This document shows positions 58,306-64,000 of a stretch of 64,000 bases of DNA, piece after piece. Position numbers and translations under genes: made by a program. The DNA comes from Capitulum mitella (taxonomy: Eukaryota > Arthropoda > Thecostraca > Pollicipedomorpha > Pollicipedidae). The notes beneath the pieces are model-generated. The model made no database searches, had not been told where the DNA came from, and saw only the letters and a program-made list of their open reading frames with translations. The stretch spans positions 30,050,779 through 30,114,778 of the forward strand of contig CP099847.1 in assembly GCA_030062745.1 (NCBI GenBank), written 5' to 3'. The number at the start of each line of letters is the position of its first letter. Position 1 is the stretch's first letter.

Positions 58306-61130
58306 GTGAGCTGGCGCGCGGCGTGAGTCGAGCTTCACGCGGTGCGCGGCCGGGAGGATGTCGGGGCGGACCATGCCGGGGAAGTCACTCGTGATGCATA
58401 CCTGTCTTGGACGTGAACTGCCCAGTACCACGGGAATACCGTATTTTGAGGAACATCAGTGCTATCCAGGCCTGGGAATGGCGGCTGGGATTGGTGACAC
58501 GTATAGAGGATGTGCGGCGACGTTGCTGTAACAATTTAGAATCGACGGGTCATGTAAATCGTGTTAGTGACCAGTATATCACATGCATCTCTGCTGGGTT
58601 TTTATGAGTCTCGTTTATGCTGAAAAATGTGCCTCGTGCCAGTCTGGTAATCTTTCGTATATTTTTAGTAAATGTAGCACATTTTATGTCTTTAGTGAAA
58701 CGCCAAACCACTGTTCTTGAACTGTTCACCCGACGGTTTTATTTTTCAGTATTACTGATAATTTTAGCGGATTTTGTAAAACAATGAACTTTCTTAAGGA
58801 TATGTCGCTCAACACTAAAGTATTCATTTTAGACCAACAGGACTGTAAAGGATGAAAGGATGACCTGCCATGCACAAAATAATCTTGCGGGCAAACGACT
58901 TAAACAAGCCGCCATGTGTTGCTTCGTTCAGGCGCCATGCCATCTGTAGAGAACGTTTCGCAGAAGTTGTGTTGCTGTTTTGGTGTGCGCTTGGATGGAA
59001 GAAATCTTGTGGTAAGTTTCCGACACAGCTGCCTTGCCCAAATTCGTAATAGAATAATATTATGCCTATGGTGCTGCGCAAACAAGCCGTCTTTTGCTTT
59101 TAGCATTCAGAGTGAATGCCTGAAATGTACGTATTTTGTCACATTTTGTAGAAAAGATTAAAATATTCAAGATTTTGGCCTTCTGCGCAAGTCGATTAAC
59201 CATGTAACGTTTTCGGGCATCTGAAAACGTTTCGCAATGCTCCCGTAAACATGCAAGCACATGCATACTTTTGCACACGCTCACATACAAAAAAGCACGG
59301 ACACACAAAGGCACGTCCACAGGGGCAAGTACAAAAAAGACAGCTGATGATGTCATTAGCCAGTATTAAACAACAGCACAGCTGCAGTTAGCGTGAATTA
59401 TTCTCGATCGATGCGGCTCATCACGTCGGTCATAAACTAGCATCGCCCCAATTGCCGTCATTCAGGGATTAATTTTATCGCTACCTTTATTACCGGTCTG
59501 TTTACACGGCGCCGCCCGTCCGCACGCAGCGCTGCCCGGCCAGCTTCCCATGTGTAGCATACCGCACGGCGATCCGACCGACACCGCATGCAAAATCGAT
59601 GTGCAATGGATCACTCGCATGTCACCGCGCCCGGCCGACGGAGCGCCGTCTGCGCTAACCGTCAATTAAAGCGCCATCCCTCCTGAGTGATCGAGTCGGC
59701 GGGCCACGCCCCTGCCGTCCCCGAGCCAGGTCGGCCCATTAAGGGCGCGGGTTCGGGTGACCTCTCTGACGTGATCCGTGACTTGCCTGCCGCGACCGCG
59801 AGAGGGGCGGCGGCGGCGCCCGCGGGCCAGCCGTTGCCGTCTTGTGACGTCAGAGGCGGGAACGCGTGTTGCTCTGCCACCTGAGCGTGGCCACGTGACA
59901 GTCGCCAGTGTCCTGTCACGAGTGACGGCCTTTTACAAGGTTTTCTAGATGTGTTTGGCTGTTAACATGCTGGCGCCCCCTTATTTCTAGCTGGCTTTTG
60001 GTCCGATTACCGCCCGCGGTATTGTGCGACGCGCCATTACCATCATCAAGCCGAAAAAGGCTTGATGCAATTGCCACGGGTCGTAACCGCAAGCCTCAGC
60101 TGTAAAACCCGGCAGCGCCTATTTATCATTCATCGTGGTAAGGCATCAGCACCCTCTTCCGTGAGGCATCGATGGAGAAAGCTTGTCGAGAGGCATTTGG
60201 CATTCCGCTGACGGTGCCGACTTCCTATGGGGCTGGGAGACACGCGGCCGCTGTTACCAGCCGGGGCCGAGATTTGGCTGTCATGAACGGCAGATAAATG
60301 GCTTTTCTCGGGAGGCAATATGCTAAAATGGTGCGACTTGCGATGAAACTCGCAACAAATGCGACCAGATTAAGTACACGTGACTGAACATAAATTCCGA
60401 CCAAAATGAAATCCTAATGCGACGTGGAAAGTCTATGGGATTAACCCATTCAGAACCACAAATAATTAAGTTCTGGAAAATTGATAAAACTTGCAAATAC
60501 TGTTGCCCTAATGACGCAATGAAAGGAAATAGCAATCATTTTCGTGTACAAGCCAGGAATTCCCAAAAAAAAATACAAAAAAGCAAAGCTGAGAAAACGC
60601 AACAATGGTCCATCAGCCCACACCAGTGTTACGAAAACACAAAGGTGGTATTACCAACTCACAGAACTACTGTGAGCCATCATAAAGCAAAACCAAATTA
60701 CTGACAATTCTGTGTTCCAGCATGTCTCACAAGAGGCCCAAGGCCTAGACATTGGTTTAAAAAGATAGTTTGCGGCCTTAGCCAAGCGCGGGCCCAGAAA
60801 TTTTGAAAGGGGGAGGAGACGCATTGTTAATTTTGGGAGCCGCCACCTACAAACTATGACATTATACTTTTCGATGATCCTAGAAGTGGCACAGGAAGTT
60901 ATTAAATGTCCTTACCAATAGACTCACTGATAACGTTTTGGTATTCATATCCTGTTGCGCCAGGAAACATATCACGCTCGCATTGCTACATGCATATTTG
61001 CACATTTGTATTGTATCCAAGATCCCAGTCAGACGCGCATCCACAGCGAAGGCAGATGTCGAACGAGCTATGAGTTGGCCCCAGGTACACAGTGGCAACA
61101 TTCTGAGGTCGTTTGGATGGAGCTTGCTAG
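58306..61130 (+). other. Start of putative intron 1
   Basis: Begins with the GTGAGC donor. No acceptor-exon pair could be recognised in the window, so the intron probably continues past the right edge and would contain the piggyBac relic at 61.1-63.0 kb. It includes the motif-rich section 59400-60320. The rest of this part shows no coding features; short dispersed-repeat words occur at about 60785 (agccaagcgcgggcccag). Confidence 0.4.
59400..60320. promoter_or_regulatory. Candidate intronic enhancer, GC- and homeodomain-motif-rich
   Basis: GC-rich block with regulatory-type words: gggattaattttatcg (about 59465; GGATTA plus TTAAT), tttattacc, tgtttac (Fox-type, about 59500), gcatgcaaaatcg (near-octamer), gtcaattaaag (about 59660), and further on ccgattacc and gccattacc (about 60003-60040). 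A perfect hairpin CATCAAGCC (60044-60052)/GGCTTGATG (60059-60067) with a 6-base loop lies inside. Located 1.1-2.0 kb into the putative intron, a common place for enhancers. Function is inference. Confidence 0.35.
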
Positions 61131-61133
61131 CTG

Positions 61134-63038
61134 TCACGACGGTCTGGTATGGAAGACATGAGAACATTTCACATGCATGTGAAGGTCACATTTGGTGCAT
61201 TCATGCACCGTCTGGCTTTTACATGACGCACAACGTTGGCGACTCCGCGACCTTCTGATGTGGCGTCCTTTGCAATCATACCTTGCGTCTCTCATACTAT
61301 TCACAGACTCAGGAACAATTGCTTCACGCCTCCCCGGATTTACTGGTGGCTGTCAATGTGTAAGCAATGTTGTCAAAGCGATCTTCCTTGTGAACTCCAA
61401 CAAAACCCCTGACAGCTTCCACATCTTGCAAATAGCCAAACGTTCTTTACCGCGACATTGAACAGGTAAGCTAGCAGAGGAAAAAGACTTTTTCTCCCTG
61501 ACTCCATTCCTATAGCAAGACATGTTCTGGTCCGTCCTGTCTATACCACCCGAGCACTGGTTGTAGAGAGAAATGACGGACGGTACGGGAATTACGATCC
61601 TCTTGTGCTGCTCGGCAGAGAAGCGTTCTGCTCGTCGTATTGGATTCACGCCGTGCACCTTAGATGCAATGGTGACAACACCGTTGTCGTTTCAGCGTAC
61701 AACAGCAAATCCCCACGTATTGTCTACAGAATGTTTTTCCGTGTCCCCAACTGTCTTTGCAAACTGTTTCAGGGACTGGAATGGACAATGCTCAACTCGG
61801 TTGCCCCGCATCCTTCCCGTTACGTGGTGGTTACGTGCACTTATGGCTTCAATGAGATGGAACGACGTGAAAAAGTTGTCGATGTAAATCGAGAACTGGT
61901 TTGTGGGACATTCAGGCTCTAAGCAGTCAAGCAAATGTTTTACGTACTGACCGGTTATTCAAGACGACGCCTTCCCCCGGCAGACATCAATGCAAAATGA
62001 ATAACCACTGAAACAAGCTGCAATCCAGCTTTTGTAACCCAAGCGTACGGTTTCCCCGTATGAACTGTTTAGTTGGATGCCGTCCACAATCCGATTCATC
62101 AACGAATATGTCGCATGTCCCAAACACAGAGCCAAATTTCAAAAGCTGCTCATTAACCAGACCCAGAGCTGGTCTTATTTTAGCGAACCGATCTCCTTGT
62201 GCAAGATCCAGATTGTCAGCCGTGTGAAAATATTTCATAATCTCACAGAACCGGTTGAGACACATGGACTACCCGATCAGCTAGTTTCTGACGTCTGAAT
62301 CCTGTGACCAGCACATGTAGCGCCATGGTACACCGGCTTAACCCGAAACCAGCAAAATGTTGATGAACACTCGCGTTTCATTGGGACTCAGAGTAAAGGA
62401 ATCTTCTGTATTGCATATCTGATCGCACTTTTACATAGGTGTTCTGTAACAAAAGCGTCGATGAAAAGTTCGAAAATGTCGTGCGGCTTGCGTGGAACAT
62501 CGGCCAAGCTGAGTTTATACGGCACGATTCCTCGCTGACATCAGGCAGATCGTCGATGCCCCACTTGCGAAACTTCTTCGGTTTCTGGTCGCCGGTATCA
62601 CCAGACATACCTGTGTTCCCGGGTCAACATCATCGCCAGCGCCATCGGTATTTGCCTCTGGATGAGCCCCACTCTGAGAACTGATGCTAGCCGGAGCATT
62701 CAGCTGGGACCCGGGTACATTGCTGATACGCACGGTCTCGTCGTCACCCGGATCTTCATCGACGTCATCAACATGGTCGGACGGTGGCGAAATGAGGACA
62801 GATATGATGTCATTGTCCTCCCTGTCATCACTGATCTCTTCGGTCTCGGACAGTCTCTCCAACTCCTCCAAAACTTTCGCCAGACTCGGGCCCCTGCAGC
62901 GAAAAGATGGTCGATACATCGCTGTTGGCAATCCTGGATGCATCGCTGTCGCCCTTGGTTGCATATTTCCAACTGCCTGCGTGAAAGTTCAACTAGTGAC
63001 GACCTCACTCGCGCCAGTCTTTCTTGCGAGTCAGCCAA
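61134..63038 (-). pseudogene. piggyBac-type transposase relic, second lineage
   Basis: Nearly full-length but broken. Minus-strand order: an acidic N-terminal region (ELERLSETEEISDDREDND, about 62850), PKKFRKWGIDD (about 62590), MCLNRFCEIMKYFHTADNLD (62265 on), RFAKIRPALGLVNEQLLKFG, FVDESDCGRHPTKQFIRGN, then FSIYIDNFFTSFHLI with the second catalytic Asp at about 61880, WGFAVVR, and CSGGIDRTDQNMSCYR with the third Asp at about 61541. The C-terminal Cys-rich module (CASCKSQTVHECTKCDLHMH then VKCSHVFHT) ends at a stop near 61134. Frameshifts separate most blocks. The start codon is uncertain: two overlapping N-terminal frames begin at 63038 and 62964. Flanking TTAA ends were not resolved. Confidence 0.88.
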
Positions 63039-63039
63039 A

Positions 63040-64000
63040 GAGAAAGCCTTCTACGTCCAGCTTCTATTCATTTCACAGTCATTCACCAAACACCTGTACC
63101 GGCACCCACACTATACGGAGACCCTTCCACTGTGTCTTCAGAATCACAAGAACACCACTGACGACGAGTGGTGCGCTATTTATAATCCCTACAAACGGAA
63201 ACGATACGGGCCAGGAGATACAAAAATGGCGTGATGTCAGTCAATGAGATACGGTGACGTAATCAAGCGAGGGCGTCAACCGGTGGCGTGAGGAGTTTCA
63301 GATCAATTAGCATTGGCGGTATCGGATAGTTATTCCAAGAAATACCGGATGCTTATCGGCACTGTTTGTCGCTTACACTGTCTTTTTCACGGGAAATATC
63401 GAGTCACATTACTGATAAAGAATGCCATTTATCATAATACTAGCACTGTTGTAGGTGAGACGACCTTGGACGTCCCAGACGTCTTTGTCTGAGGACGTCG
63501 AACTCGACCATGAATGGCTGAACAATGGGACAGTTCTATAGATGGGTATATTTATAAGAACTCTTTATAATTTTACTCCAAACTGCTTTAGAGCCAAAGG
63601 ATTTTTGGGGCAGGAAAATAATTTTGTTACATCACAGCGCGAGGTCCTTTCGATGAAATTTTGGATTAATATTTCACCTTTTTGCCGGGCCGGCCAGGGT
63701 GTATGGTCGCTCCCGTTCAATGCATTTTACAACAGTGAACTGGCACCCACTCATATAAGAAAAACATCCATATACATAAATGCGAAGTATGTCAAGGTAG
63801 AATACAGCAAATCATGAATCACTGCCGTGGTTTCGTCAAAACCTCTCGAGTTTGCATCAGCCAATAATCTCTGAATCTGGTGAGTTGACACGTCCTTTGA
63901 CTGTACACTGATGCCCCGACTGTGAATGCGGCGGCCGCTGGATTGCATGCTGGACTGCGGCCAGACCGGCGGAGTCAATGCTGCGATGACGCGAATGGAC
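63040..64000. other. Gene-free sequence to window end
   Basis: AT-moderate DNA, probably still inside the putative intron. The last 100 bases become GC-richer (gcggcggccgctgg), possibly the edge of another GC block or an exon cut by the window; no acceptor site or protein motif could be recognised. Confidence 0.35.

Noticed and set aside
1-64000. Known animal microRNAs (let-7, miR-10/100, miR-1, miR-124, miR-184, bantam, miR-71 and similar)
   Set aside because: I looked for their seed-extended sequences by eye on the + strand and found no match; novel microRNAs cannot be excluded.

Overview
This is a stretch of an animal nuclear genome, most likely an invertebrate and plausibly an arthropod. 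The evidence is a very low density of coding sequence, microsatellites, splice-type exon structure, and decayed copies of animal transposons: two divergent piggyBac lineages, a Penelope-like retroelement with a GIY-YIG end, and two copies of a DDE-type transposase that I associate with arthropod and cnidarian genomes. There are no operons, rRNA genes, CRISPR arrays or convincing tRNA genes. I cannot name the species.

Only one host-gene feature is convincing. A first coding exon on the + strand at 58260-58305 has an optimal Kozak ATG and a 16-residue signal-peptide start, MGPLLGVLALCQLLTG. It ends in a phase-1 GTGAGC splice donor and sits in a CpG-rich block that looks like a promoter and 5' UTR. 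If this is right, the last 5.7 kb of the window is the start of intron 1 of a gene for a secreted or membrane protein whose other exons lie to the right.

Layout. 0-3.3 kb: decayed repeats, then transposase copy A (+). 3.3-8.8 kb: non-coding, with a GA microsatellite and a GC-rich block. 8.85-10.3 kb: transposase copy B (-). 10.3-38.5 kb: largely gene-free, with a foldback/MITE-like element at 12.3 kb and repeated GC/CpG-rich blocks at about 14, 16.5, 18.8, 21.7, 22.9, 26.2, 28.1 and 36.3 kb. Several blocks are rich in homeodomain/POU-type motifs and look like regulatory DNA. 38.6-39.4 kb: Penelope-like relic (-). 40.5-43.0 kb: a large degenerate minisatellite ending in a duplicated perfect hairpin. 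48.9-50.1 kb: piggyBac relic (-). 51.4-53.2 kb: a 1.8-kb inverted repeat whose two arms carry the same decayed coding sequence. 56.9-60.3 kb: regulatory-looking palindromes, the 58.3-kb exon and motif-rich intronic DNA. 61.1-63.0 kb: a second, different piggyBac relic (-).

The simplest reading is a large intergenic or regulatory domain, studded with GC-rich islands and dead transposons, upstream of and entering the first intron of one secreted-protein gene. Most long open frames in the GC blocks are by-products of base composition and are not annotated as genes.
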